64,000 bases of DNA, from contig NZ_JAMSLS010000002.1 in NCBI RefSeq assembly GCF_023806465.1, forward strand, positions 248,001 to 312,000. Direction: 5' to 3'. Within the stretch, counting starts at the first letter, position 1, and the number at the start of each line of letters is the position of its first letter. Both the position numbers and the translations under genes were made by a program. This DNA comes from Thermomicrobium sp. CFH 73360 (GTDB lineage: Bacteria > Chloroflexota > Chloroflexia > Thermomicrobiales > Thermomicrobiaceae). The notes under the pieces were generated by a model. The model was given only the letters and a program-made list of their open reading frames with translations, made no database searches and had not been told where the DNA came from. Positions 35,877-44,988 of the stretch are shown here, piece after piece.

Positions 35877-36346
35877 GCGAGCAAGCGAGTGACGTGATCG
35901 CCCAAGAATTGGCACTCCGCTTCCGGGTCCTCGCCCGGGCGCTGGATCGATTCGACCGGCTCGAGGGGGAACGCGAGTTCGTCGGCTGGCTCGCTCAACT
36001 GGCAGGCGATCAGCGGACACTAGAGGCGCTCAGTACTACCCTTACCCTGCAGGCAGTCCAGGCGGCAGCGGAAGAGGGAAACTACCGGCTGCTCCGGCTT
36101 CTTGGCACCGAAGAGGCGGTCTCGCTCGCGAGGCTCTGCGACGCCAGCGGTCTCGACCGTGCGTCACTGTACCTTCGGCTCGGGCGGCTGGCTCACGCGG
36201 GACTCGTCATCCTGGAACTCGACGGCGAGTCGGTGCGGTCGACGCCGCTTGGGCGAACCCTCTCGCACTGGCTGGGCACCGTGATCACTGAAACGCGCGA
36301 GCGCATCGCCGAGTGGCTAGAACTGGTCGGGAGCACGACGTCATGA
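35873..36346 (+). CDS. winged-helix-like protein in the sulfur operon
   Basis: A 157-residue protein whose middle (about residues 60-125: NYRLLRLLGTEEAVSLARLCD, then LDRASLYLRLGRLAHAGLVI, then VRSTPLGRTL) has helix-turn-helix and beta-wing character like ArsR/MarR regulators. The N-terminal helix and C-terminal helix could dimerise. No cysteine pair is present. Start overlaps the membrane oxidoreductase stop, and its stop overlaps the zinc-finger gene. It may regulate the operon, but lying inside rather than at the edge is unusual for an operon repressor, so an assembly role is also possible. Confidence 0.65.
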   Translation: MSEQASDVIAQELALRFRVLARALDRFDRLEGEREFVGWLAQLAGDQRTLEALSTTLTLQAVQAAAEEGNYRLLRLLGTEEAVSLARLCDASGLDRASLYLRLGRLAHAGLVILELDGESVRSTPLGRTLSHWLGTVITETRERIAEWLELVGSTTS

Positions 36347-36636
36347 GCTTCACCTGTCCCTATTGCCGCCTACGCGCCGACCGGGGAACGATGCATGCGC
36401 ACCTGGCGGGAGTGCACGGCGACCAGATCACCTTCAGCCTGCATGAGCGCTCCGGATATACCCTCGCCACGGTCACCTGCCCGCTCTGCTGTGCGAGCTG
36501 GGAGCAACCGATCCGCAAGGCGCGACGAGATCCGCGCTTTCTCGAGGAATACGCCTATGAAATCCGGCTCGTTCTCTTTGATCTGCTCTTGCACCACCTG
36601 CGCGGTGAGCATGGAGAAGGAGGAGGGGAACAATGA
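36343..36636 (+). CDS. small protein with two Cys2His2-type metal sites
   Basis: A 97-residue protein with two matching half-sites: C5/C8 paired with H20/H25 (CPYC...HAHLAGVH) and C46/C49 paired with H85/H90 (CPLC...HHLRGEH). Both end in the pattern H-L-x-G-x-H, suggesting an internal duplication that binds two zinc ions. I do not recognise a named family. Overlaps its neighbours on both sides by four bases, so it is produced together with LbpA2. Possible roles are nucleic acid binding with the winged-helix protein or handling of LbpA; both are guesses. Confidence 0.65.
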   Translation: MSFTCPYCRLRADRGTMHAHLAGVHGDQITFSLHERSGYTLATVTCPLCCASWEQPIRKARRDPRFLEEYAYEIRLVLFDLLLHHLRGEHGEGGGEQ

Positions 36637-37070
36637 GCGACGTTCGTGGCTGCAGGGTTCCGGAAGATCTCTACTACTGGCCCGAAAAGCATGTCTGGGC
36701 CCGTCCGGAGCCGGACGGAACAGTCACGATTGGGATCACTGACGCAGCACAACACTTGGCGAAGACGATCATTAGTGTTACCCCCCGCGGAGTGGGGCGC
36801 AAGGTGCAACGTGGTAAGAGCGCCGGGACGCTCGAGAGCGGCAAATGGGTCGGGCCGGTGACCTCGCCAGTGTCAGGTGAGATCGTGGCAGTTAACGAGG
36901 ACGCGATCGCCAACCCAAAGCTCTTGAACGAGGATCCCTACGGAGCCGGCTGGTTCGCCCGTATCCGGCCGGACGACTGGGAGGGAGAGGCAAAACTCCT
37001 CGTCACCGGCACGCAGGCGGTCGAGGCCTACCGCCAAGTGCTCGAGCAAGAAGGGATCAGCTGCGCGTGA
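36633..37070 (+). CDS. lbpA: lipoate-binding protein LbpA (GcvH-like), copy 2
   Basis: A 145-residue GcvH-fold protein with predicted lipoyl-lysine Lys71 in TLESGKWVGPVTSPVSGEI. N-terminal GCRVPEDLYYWPEKHVWAR resembles LbpA of sulfur oxidisers, with Cys7 conserved relative to the other two copies. The end, LEQEGISCA, has a single Cys144 rather than CxxC. Of the three copies this is the closest to ordinary GcvH in its central region. It overlaps both neighbours by four bases. Confidence 0.87.
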   Translation: MSDVRGCRVPEDLYYWPEKHVWARPEPDGTVTIGITDAAQHLAKTIISVTPRGVGRKVQRGKSAGTLESGKWVGPVTSPVSGEIVAVNEDAIANPKLLNEDPYGAGWFARIRPDDWEGEAKLLVTGTQAVEAYRQVLEQEGISCA

Positions 37071-37531
37071 TGCAGGACGAGCGTGTCCGCGTCTATCGGG
37101 GGTGCATTCTCCCGCTTGACCTCCTCTACGACGTCGAGCACGACGTCTGGGTACGGCTGGAGGGAGAACAAGCCAGGCTCGGCATGACCGACCCGGCGCA
37201 GACCCGAGCAGGGAAACTGGTGGCAATCCGCTTCAAACGCCCGGGGACAGTCGTCGAGCGGGGGCGCGCCCTGGCAACCATTGAGAGCGGCAAGTGGGTC
37301 GGCCCCTTCCCTGCCCCTTTCCGCTGCGAGATTCTTGAGACGAACCAGTCCGGCTTTGAGCGCGATATTCTCTTAGCCAACCGCGACCCCTACGGGGAGG
37401 GTTGGCTTCTCCTCGTCCGGCCGTTGGCCCCTGAGCAGCTGGACGACCTTCTGCCGGGCGAAGAGGCGTTCCAGCGTTACCGCCAGCGAATTGACGAATT
37501 GGGACTCACCTGCTTCCGCTGCGCAGAATGA
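37067..37531 (+). CDS. lbpA: lipoate-binding protein LbpA (GcvH-like), copy 3
   Basis: A 154-residue GcvH-fold protein with predicted lipoyl-lysine Lys76 in TIESGKWVGPFPAPFRCEI. It shares with copy 1 the N-terminal CILPLDL-Y segment (Cys13) and a C-terminal CxxC (Cys149 and Cys152 in CFRCAE), so copies 1 and 3 look like closest paralogues although they lie 11 kb apart in the operon. Normal GcvH proteins have neither feature. ATG start overlapping the copy 2 stop; the ligase gene follows after 16 bases. Confidence 0.86.
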   Translation: MMQDERVRVYRGCILPLDLLYDVEHDVWVRLEGEQARLGMTDPAQTRAGKLVAIRFKRPGTVVERGRALATIESGKWVGPFPAPFRCEILETNQSGFERDILLANRDPYGEGWLLLVRPLAPEQLDDLLPGEEAFQRYRQRIDELGLTCFRCAE

Positions 37532-37547
37532 GTGAAAGGAGACACTC

Positions 37548-38621
37548 ATGCGCATTCGCGTCGTTGACCTCGGCCTCGTCAGCCCCGTACGCTCCCAAAC
37601 GGTGTATCATGCAGTCGGCTACGCGTTCCGGTCGGATGCGCCACCCACCATCCTCCTTGTGTCAACGACCGACCCCTACGTCTCGATCGGCTATCACCAG
37701 GACGCCGAGCGCGAGGTCGACCTTGAGTACTGTCGGCAGGCTGGCCTGCCGGTGATTCGGCGTGAGGTCGGTGGCGGAGCAGTGTATCTCGACCACAACC
37801 AGGTCTTTACCCAGTGGATTTTCCCCCGGGAACTTGTCCCAGTACGGGTCGAAGACCGCTTCGCCTGGTACGTGCGCCCGCTCGTCGAGACCTACCGTCA
37901 GTGGGGCATTGAAGCGACGTGGCGACCGATCAATGATATCCATGTCCGCGGTCGCAAGATCGGGGGAACGGGTGCAGCCAGTATTGGTGACGCAGAAATC
38001 CTTGTGGGTAGTCTCATGCTCGACTTTGATACCAAGCAAATGGCACGAGTGCTCAAAGTTGCCTCCGAGAAGATGCGCGATAAAGTGTTCCAGAGCCTCG
38101 AGGAATACATGACCACAATGCGGCGCGAGCTTGGTACCATGCCGGATCGCGATCAAGTGGTCCACACCTATCTGGAACAGTGTTCAGCTGCACTTGGTGC
38201 GGAACTCGAGTTTGGTGAGCTGACGCCAGAAGAGGAGGCCGTTGCCGCTGAACTCGATGCACGGTTTGCCTCCGAGGAATGGCTCTACCAGAAGGGTGGC
38301 CTGCGGGAGTCCGGGATCAAGATTCATACCGACGTGCGCCTCCATGAGGCAGCGCTCAAGGTGCCGGGCGGACTGATCCGCGTTATCGTCCGCACCCATG
38401 GCGGACGGATCGACGATGTCAGTCTCAGTGGCGATTTCACCCTGTTACCTGCACTTGGCCTCGCCGCGATCGAGCAGGCGGTACGCGGCCTGAGCACGCG
38501 GCGCGAGGAACTCGCCGTCCGCATCCGCGAGGTCTACCGCGCGCTGGGCCTGCAGTCACCCGGTGTCACCGCCGAGGACTTCGCACAGGCGATCGCTCAG
38601 GCAGCCCACTCTGCGATCTAA
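37548..38621 (+). CDS. lipoate-protein ligase of the sulfur locus
   Basis: LplA-type ligase expected to attach lipoate to the LbpA proteins. The lipoate-AMP site is visible: RREVGGGAVYLDHNQVFTQW at 71-90 and GRKIGGTGAAS near 135 with the likely catalytic Lys137. The catalytic domain occupies about residues 1-215 and a C-terminal accessory domain residues 255-345, including WLYQKGGLRESGIKIH. 357 residues, matching ligases that carry both domains in one chain. AAAGGAGA precedes the ATG. It ends the operon. No lipS1/lipS2 genes are beside it; lipA and lipB occur 23 kb to the left. Confidence 0.88.
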   Translation: MRIRVVDLGLVSPVRSQTVYHAVGYAFRSDAPPTILLVSTTDPYVSIGYHQDAEREVDLEYCRQAGLPVIRREVGGGAVYLDHNQVFTQWIFPRELVPVRVEDRFAWYVRPLVETYRQWGIEATWRPINDIHVRGRKIGGTGAASIGDAEILVGSLMLDFDTKQMARVLKVASEKMRDKVFQSLEEYMTTMRRELGTMPDRDQVVHTYLEQCSAALGAELEFGELTPEEEAVAAELDARFASEEWLYQKGGLRESGIKIHTDVRLHEAALKVPGGLIRVIVRTHGGRIDDVSLSGDFTLLPALGLAAIEQAVRGLSTRREELAVRIREVYRALGLQSPGVTAEDFAQAIAQAAHSAI

Positions 38622-38658
38622 CCCTGCAGCGCTCGTCGAGCAGCTGGTCGTGCAGGGT
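38621..38658 (+). terminator. hairpin after the lipoate ligase gene
   Basis: ACCCTGCA (38621-38628) pairs with TGCAGGGT (38651-38658), with a smaller CTCG/CGAG stem inside. It begins at the ligase stop codon and is a plausible end for the long sulfur operon, although there is no T-run. Confidence 0.4.
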
Positions 38659-40039
38659 GTGGTTGGTCCTTGCACATCGATCAGGTGCGCCGGCACTGTG
38701 ACTGGCGCCTCTATGGTAGCGAGTGCCAAGCGGGTTCGGGCAGGAACCATGAATCGTGCCTCGACGGAAGCTGCATCAGTGCACCATCGGGGCAGAATGT
38801 CTCGCAGCTAACGCGGGTGTCTCGTCACGCCAGGGCGGGTGTACCTCAGCCTGTCGTCGCACAAGGACGATAAACCACCTTCAATGGGAGAGTGCCCTCC
38901 GTGAGATAGGCACGTTCTTCGGCAGAGCGACGAGTGCGTCGCCGGGGCACGACCCGCTGAGCGCCTCCGATGAGGCTGCCTCCCCTGCCAGGAGCATTTG
39001 CCATGCGTAACGTTTCAGTGCGGGTGCTTCAGCAGGTCAGCAAGACCTAGTCCATCACGCCGCCCAGTCAGGTGCCAGTCCTCCTCGCGATGATTGCAGT
39101 CATGCTGTGCGGTCCGTCCCGCTGACGATGTGCGTGAGATGCTGATCATCCCTGATAGGGGCTCTCGCCATCTCGTTGGACTTACTAGGCAGGGAGGCGC
39201 GTCGTTCGCGGACTTCCCGGTGGTCATGACGCCGTCGCAGACGCCCCCACACGCGAATGATCAAGCCCGCCGCCAAGTCCGGTCCAACGTTGTCCAGAAG
39301 GACCGGTGACGTGCTGTGTCCCGGAACGCTCCACCAACTCCGACTGAGGCCGGCCCGGCCTCGTGACGGCTATGCGATCCGCTGATACTTGACCTGGCCT
39401 TGCTGAGCATCCCGGCTCGCGAAGCAAAGTTCCGGAGGCACTGTCCCCCCGACAGTAGCCTCCGACGCGTATGCCAAGGCGTCCGCAGAAGTGCCGACTG
39501 CCATGAGGAAACCAGCATGCCCGTGCACCGCGTCCACAGCAAGCACGCGCTTGGTAACACGAGGTGCTCGGAGCTCCCCGCGCGGAAGGCATCCGGCAGC
39601 CGGTTTCTACCCCCTCCAACCCCTGGAAACGCCCAGCAAGATTGCGCGAGGCGTGCGGGCGCTTGCCAACCGGGAATCTCCTAGCGGGTGCACTCTAGAG
39701 CAGAACCACGCGCAGCATTGCCGGCTGAATCGTCAGAAACGCTCCAGTCTCATACCGTGAACGGACGGCAGACGTGACCGCTCTCACTGCGAGGGATCAT
39801 CCTCTTTCTGCACCGTCATCCCACGAAGCGCAGAGGGCGCCTCAGCAGCGACCGCACTGCGTCAACTGAACACCAGTTGACGACCGATCGAACAGTACTC
39901 GACCGCGCGGCGGTACCCGCTACTGCGCATACTCCGAACATCTGGTCCGTGCTGACAGGAACGTCGGCCATCGCGATTGACCGCCGCGGCGACTGTTGCC
40001 GAAAGTGGGTCGCACATCAAGGGAAGAGAAGGAGAGCAC
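38659..40039. other. 1.4-kb intergenic stretch without a supported gene
   Basis: Open frames in this stretch are short, frequently interrupted and show no recognisable domains on either strand. One minus-strand stretch around 39390-39600 stays open for about 70 codons between stops but matches nothing I know. It may be eroded former coding DNA. Confidence 0.4.
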
Positions 40040-43000
40040 ATGCTGAACGAGCGAGCACTGCGCCCCCACTGGAAATCGAGCATGGCGCGATATCTCATCG
40101 CTCTCCTGCTCACCCTCGGTCTTTCCATTGGTCAGCTCGGATTCCTCCCGCAGCCCGCGGCAGCAGCCAGTTGCGCGACGAGCAGCCCACTGTCCGGCAC
40201 GTATCTAGTCACGGTCTGCCTTACGCAACCGGTGCACGGTGCGCTCCTCTCCGGCACCGTGACAGTGACAGCGAGCGTCTCGGCGACCGGCGCTGCACCG
40301 CGCGTGCAACGCTTGATCTATACCCTCGACGGAGCCCCTCTGCTGACTGAGTTTTTCGCTCCGTACACGTTCCGGCTGCCCACTACACAGTGGGCCGATG
40401 GTCAGCACACACTGGCCGTCAGTGCCCTAATGAGTGACGGGTTCAGCAGCGCAGCAACGAGTATCACACTCTTCTTCCAGAACGGGGTCACCAGCACACC
40501 GGCAATCCCCACCGGCTTCCGACCCACCACCGGTACCACGCCACCCGCTGGCCAACCCTTCCGTATCGTTGCTGTCGGCGACGGGGGTGATGATGGGACA
40601 TACTCGGCCCAGGTCGCCCAGCTCATCGGCACGCTTCAGCCGAATCTCTTACTCTATCTCGGCGACATCTACGAGAAGGGAACGTACACGGAGTTTCTCA
40701 ACTACTACGGGGAGAACAGCGAGCTCTTCGCGGCTTACCGCCCGATCACCAACCCGATCGTTGGGAACCACGAGTACGAGGGGGGTATCGCTGAGGGCTA
40801 TCTCCGCTACTGGCAGAGTCCGCCGGACTACTACAGCGTGAATGCCGGCGGTTGGCACCTCATCGGGCTGAACTCGACGAGCCAGTTCGGTCAATTCGTC
40901 CCGGGCACACCGCAGTACGAGTGGCTCCTGCGTGACCTTCAGGCGCACCGCGATAGCTGTACCATCGCCTATTTCCACCACCCGCGATACAGCATCGGGC
41001 CGCAAGGCGACACGCCAGCACTCCAGGACATCTGGACGCTCCTGTACCAGTTCGGGGTGGAGCTCGTCCTCGTCGGACACGACCACAATTACCAGCGCTG
41101 GCTCCCGCTCGATCGCAATGGACAGATCCATCCGAGCGGTATCGTCCAAGTCGTCGTCGGCACCGGCGGCCACGGCATCCGCGCCTTTGTCCGGAACGAC
41201 AGTCGCGTCGCCGCTGGCTTCGACCGACCACCCTCAGCCTACGGTGTCCTGCGCGTCTCGCTCTCCGCAACCGGAGCCGACCTCGCTTTCATCGATCTCC
41301 AAGGGCAAGTACGGGACAGCACGACCGTTTCCTGCCGCGGGCCCAACGACACGAGTGCGCCCACGACGCCCACCGGTCTCCAGGGAACACTCTTCTCAAA
41401 CCAGCAAGTGAGGCTCATGTGGAACGCGGCGGCGGACGATTACGCCGTCACGGCCTATGAGATCATTCGCAACGGGACTGTCATCGCAACTGTGCCAGGG
41501 AGTGCGCGCTCCTACGTCGACACCGGCCTCCAACCTGATCGGACTTACACCTACCAGGTCGTCGCTGTCGACGCAGTGGGCAACCGCTCAGCTCCCAGCC
41601 TACCAACACCGATCGTCACCTCAACAGCGCTGTTCAGTGACGACTTCGAGTCCGGGACGCTCAGCCGCTGGACGACGGTAAACGGCTTGACGGTGACAAC
41701 GCTTGCACCACACGGAGGACAATACGCCGCCAGAGCGCTCTCGACGAACGGGAATGTTGCGTTCGCTGTCGTCCAGCTATCCTCGTCACAGTCTGATACC
41801 ACGACTGAGGTCTGGTTTTCCCTCACGGCGCGTGGGAAGAACGACCAATTGACTCTCGTCCGTTTTCTCACCGGAAGCGGAAGTCCGATCGGCCTTGTTC
41901 AGATCACCACAAACGGACGGCTTGCCTTCCGCAACGAGGTCGCCGGAACGACGACGACAACCGGCATCACTGTATCCACTAACGCCTGGCACCAGTTGCG
42001 CGTCCGCCTCGTGACCGGTACATCTGGGCGCGTGGAACTTTGGTACGACGGTGTCCTCATCCTCAGCGCACCGCAGAACCTCGGCAGCAGCACTTTCGGC
42101 CGCCTGCAGATCGGCGAGCATCTGACCAAGCGAACCTTCGACGTCCACTTCGATGACGTGCGAGTTGCCCCACCATCCACATCGCCCTCCGATACCACCC
42201 CGCCGGAGACGACGCTCACCGGTACGCCGCCCAAACTGACCAACGAGACCACTGCCACATTCTCCTTCACAGCCAACGAAGCGGCCACGTTCCGCTGCAG
42301 TCTCGATGGTGCACCTGCCCAGCCGTGCACCAGCCCGGTCACCTACACGAATCTGGCCATCGGAATCCATACCTTCAGCGTGACCGCGACGGACCTCGCC
42401 GGCAACATCGATCCGACCCCAGCAACCTTCACGTGGGAAGTCGCTGCGCCGAGCACACCCGACACGACGCTCGTCTCCACCCCGCCCACGCTCACGAACC
42501 AGTCGACGGCGAGCTTTTCCTTCATTTCGACCGATGCCGCTGCGACATTTGAGTGCCAGCTGGACACTGTGCCGGCCATGGTCTGCAGTAGTCCCTGGGT
42601 CCTCACGGGTCTGAGCGAGGGAGCTCATACATTCAGCGTCCGGGCCATTAATGGCGAAGGCGAAGCCGATCCGACACCCGCGAGCTGGAGCTGGAGGGTT
42701 GACCTCACTCCGCCGCCAGCGCCGACTGATGTCAGCGCCGTCGCGACGAGTGGCACACAAGTCACTGTCACCTGGTCAAGCGTGAGCGATCCAAGCGGTA
42801 TCAACGGATACGATGTCTACCGTGACGGGACACTCTTCGCGCGCCTTGGGCCAGTGACGAGTGTCAACGACAGCACGGTGCAGCCAGCTACCACCTATCG
42901 CTATACCGTGCGTGCCCGCGACAACGCTGGCAATATCTCCCCAGACTCTGCCGTCGCGACCGTCACCACATCGACGCAGCGACTCTTTGAGGACGACTTT

Positions 43001-44890
43001 GAGACCGGAAATCTCATTCGCTGGTCAAGCGTGAATGGGCTCACCGTGACGAACGAGTTACCCTACACCGGTTCCTATGCGGCGCGCGCGCTCTCTACAA
43101 GCGGCACTGCCGCCTACGCGCTCGGCACGCTCTCACATTCGACGAACGAACTCTTCTCCCGCATCCGCTTCCAAGTGGTCACCCAGGGCGCCAATAACGT
43201 CTACCTTGAGAAGTGGCGAAGCGGGACGACCTCACTCGGTGGCATCTACATCACAAGCACGGGCCGACTCGCCTTCCGAAACGACGTGACCGCCCAAAGT
43301 CAGATAACCACGACGCCAGTGACGACCGGCGCATGGCACACCCTTGAGGTGCATCTCCGTACCGGAAGCAATGGGCTCATCGAGATCTGGTACGATGGCG
43401 TCCGCGTTCTCCAAAGCTTCCAGAACTTTGGCACGAATGCCCTCACGCAGATCCAGCTCGGCGAGAACAGCACAGGCCGAACCTTCGACGTCCGCTTCGA
43501 CGAGGTCGTCGTCGATACTGGCCCAATCGATGCTCCTCAAGATACGATTGCACCGGAGACGACACTCACGAGCACTCCGCCAGCGACGACCAGTGACACC
43601 AGCGCGACCTTCGCCTTCACCGCTAACGAGCTCGCCACCTTCCAGTGCAGTCTGGACGGCGCACCCACCCAGCCATGCACGAGCCCCACCACTTACACGG
43701 CACTGACAGTGGGCCCACATACATTCAGCGTCGCCGCTACTGACGTCTCTGGCAACACCGACCCAACGCCCGCGACCTACACTTGGGAAATTACCGCCAC
43801 CCCAACAGCACCAGAGACAATGCTCATTTCTACTCCACCCGCACTCACTAATGCCCCGGATGCGACCTTTTCCTTCAGTTCAGACGATGCTACGGCGACC
43901 TTCCAGTGCCAGGTGGACGGCACTGCCCCTGCTGCATGCTCCAGCCCAACGACCCTCACCGGGCTTTCCGAAGGGAACCACACTTTTGCCGTCTGGGCGG
44001 TGAACACTGCCGGGACGGCCGATCCCACCCCCGCCAGCTGGTCGTGGACCATCGACCTGACGCCACCTGCTGCACCCACTGGCCTCACTGCAACCAGTGG
44101 CAACGGACGTGTCACCCTCAACTGGACAGCAGCAAGCGACGCCAATGGGCTCGCAGGCTACGATGTGTTCCGAAATGGGACTCTGCTCACCTCGCTCGGG
44201 GAGACGACAACCTATACCGACACCACTGTGCAACCGAACACGACGTATGAGTATCGTGTCGTTGCGCGTGACCGAGCAGGCAACACTTCCCCACCCAGCG
44301 ACCCGGCCACGATCACTACAGGGTCCATTGTCCTCTTCGCAGATGACTTCGAGTCCGGTACGCTGGGTTCCTGGACGACAGTGAGCGGGCTGACCATAAC
44401 GACCAGTTCTCCCTACTCGGGGAACTATGCCGCTCAAGCGCTCTCCACGAGCGGCACCGCTGCCTATGCGCTCGTGAGCCTCCCCAGTTCGGCGAATGAA
44501 CTCTTTGTTCGCGTGCGCTTTTTCGTCGCCTCACAAGGCGCGAGCACTGTCTACCTGGTCAAGCTGCGTACCTCCACGGGTGGGTCGCTCGGTGGAGTCT
44601 ACATCTCCAGTACCGGACGACTCGGCTTCCGCAACGACGTCGCTGGCCAGAGCACCACGACTACTACAGCTGTCACACCAGGAAGTTGGCATACGCTTGG
44701 CGTGCACATTGTGGTGGGCACGAGCGGTGTCGTCGAACTCTCGTATGACGGCACGTTGATCGCCACCATCAGTGGAAACCTTGGGACGACGGCGATCGGG
44801 CGCTTCCAACTCGGCGAGAACAGCACAGGCCGAACCTTCGACATCCGCTTCGACGAGGTTATCGTCGATACACAGCCGATTGCAGGCTGA
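40040..44890 (+). CDS. large modular secreted metallophosphoesterase
   Basis: Exported 1616-residue protein. Signal peptide at 15-41 (YLIALLLTLGLSIGQLGFL, then AAA-A). An Ig-like domain (50-145) precedes a calcineurin-like phosphoesterase (about 174-434) with metal motifs VGDGGDDG, LYLGDIYEKG, PIVGNHEYEG, FHHPRYS and LVGHDHNYQRW. Then modules repeat: fibronectin III, a jelly-roll/LamG-like domain starting DDFESG, and two Ig-like domains with TLxSTPP and PTPAxxxW; this four-module block occurs twice and is followed by a third FN3-jelly-roll pair ending the protein. I start at the ATG at 40040 with AAGGAGAG upstream. Probably an extracellular purple-acid-phosphatase-like enzyme held on polymer or cell surface; substrate unknown. 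Confidence 0.87.
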   Translation: MLNERALRPHWKSSMARYLIALLLTLGLSIGQLGFLPQPAAAASCATSSPLSGTYLVTVCLTQPVHGALLSGTVTVTASVSATGAAPRVQRLIYTLDGAPLLTEFFAPYTFRLPTTQWADGQHTLAVSALMSDGFSSAATSITLFFQNGVTSTPAIPTGFRPTTGTTPPAGQPFRIVAVGDGGDDGTYSAQVAQLIGTLQPNLLLYLGDIYEKGTYTEFLNYYGENSELFAAYRPITNPIVGNHEYEGGIAEGYLRYWQSPPDYYSVNAGGWHLIGLNSTSQFGQFVPGTPQYEWLLRDLQAHRDSCTIAYFHHPRYSIGPQGDTPALQDIWTLLYQFGVELVLVGHDHNYQRWLPLDRNGQIHPSGIVQVVVGTGGHGIRAFVRNDSRVAAGFDRPPSAYGVLRVSLSATGADLAFIDLQGQVRDSTTVSCRGPNDTSAPTTPTGLQGTLFSNQQVRLMWNAAADDYAVTAYEIIRNGTVIATVPGSARSYVDTGLQPDRTYTYQVVAVDAVGNRSAPSLPTPIVTSTALFSDDFESGTLSRWTTVNGLTVTTLAPHGGQYAARALSTNGNVAFAVVQLSSSQSDTTTEVWFSLTARGKNDQLTLVRFLTGSGSPIGLVQITTNGRLAFRNEVAGTTTTTGITVSTNAWHQLRVRLVTGTSGRVELWYDGVLILSAPQNLGSSTFGRLQIGEHLTKRTFDVHFDDVRVAPPSTSPSDTTPPETTLTGTPPKLTNETTATFSFTANEAATFRCSLDGAPAQPCTSPVTYTNLAIGIHTFSVTATDLAGNIDPTPATFTWEVAAPSTPDTTLVSTPPTLTNQSTASFSFISTDAAATFECQLDTVPAMVCSSPWVLTGLSEGAHTFSVRAINGEGEADPTPASWSWRVDLTPPPAPTDVSAVATSGTQVTVTWSSVSDPSGINGYDVYRDGTLFARLGPVTSVNDSTVQPATTYRYTVRARDNAGNISPDSAVATVTTSTQRLFEDDFETGNLIRWSSVNGLTVTNELPYTGSYAARALSTSGTAAYALGTLSHSTNELFSRIRFQVVTQGANNVYLEKWRSGTTSLGGIYITSTGRLAFRNDVTAQSQITTTPVTTGAWHTLEVHLRTGSNGLIEIWYDGVRVLQSFQNFGTNALTQIQLGENSTGRTFDVRFDEVVVDTGPIDAPQDTIAPETTLTSTPPATTSDTSATFAFTANELATFQCSLDGAPTQPCTSPTTYTALTVGPHTFSVAATDVSGNTDPTPATYTWEITATPTAPETMLISTPPALTNAPDATFSFSSDDATATFQCQVDGTAPAACSSPTTLTGLSEGNHTFAVWAVNTAGTADPTPASWSWTIDLTPPAAPTGLTATSGNGRVTLNWTAASDANGLAGYDVFRNGTLLTSLGETTTYTDTTVQPNTTYEYRVVARDRAGNTSPPSDPATITTGSIVLFADDFESGTLGSWTTVSGLTITTSSPYSGNYAAQALSTSGTAAYALVSLPSSANELFVRVRFFVASQGASTVYLVKLRTSTGGSLGGVYISSTGRLGFRNDVAGQSTTTTTAVTPGSWHTLGVHIVVGTSGVVELSYDGTLIATISGNLGTTAIGRFQLGENSTGRTFDIRFDEVIVDTQPIAG

Positions 44891-44988
44891 ATTTGCTGGG
44901 ATCTTGATTCCCTCAAAGGTGCTCTGGGCCGGTAAGGAAGCGCACCACATCCAACGCGTGTTTGGTTTCTACGCGAAAGGTCGAGCTG

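Noticed and set aside
24748-38621. Reading the GcvH-like genes as part of a glycine cleavage system with gcvPB at 18 kb
   Set aside because: They are embedded between tusA/dsrE, hdr, etf and lipoate ligase genes, have LbpA-type termini, and no gcvT or gcvPA is present.
38659-40039. Transposase or insertion-sequence remnant between the sulfur operon and the phosphoesterase
   Set aside because: No DDE-type motif, terminal inverted repeat or target duplication could be found.
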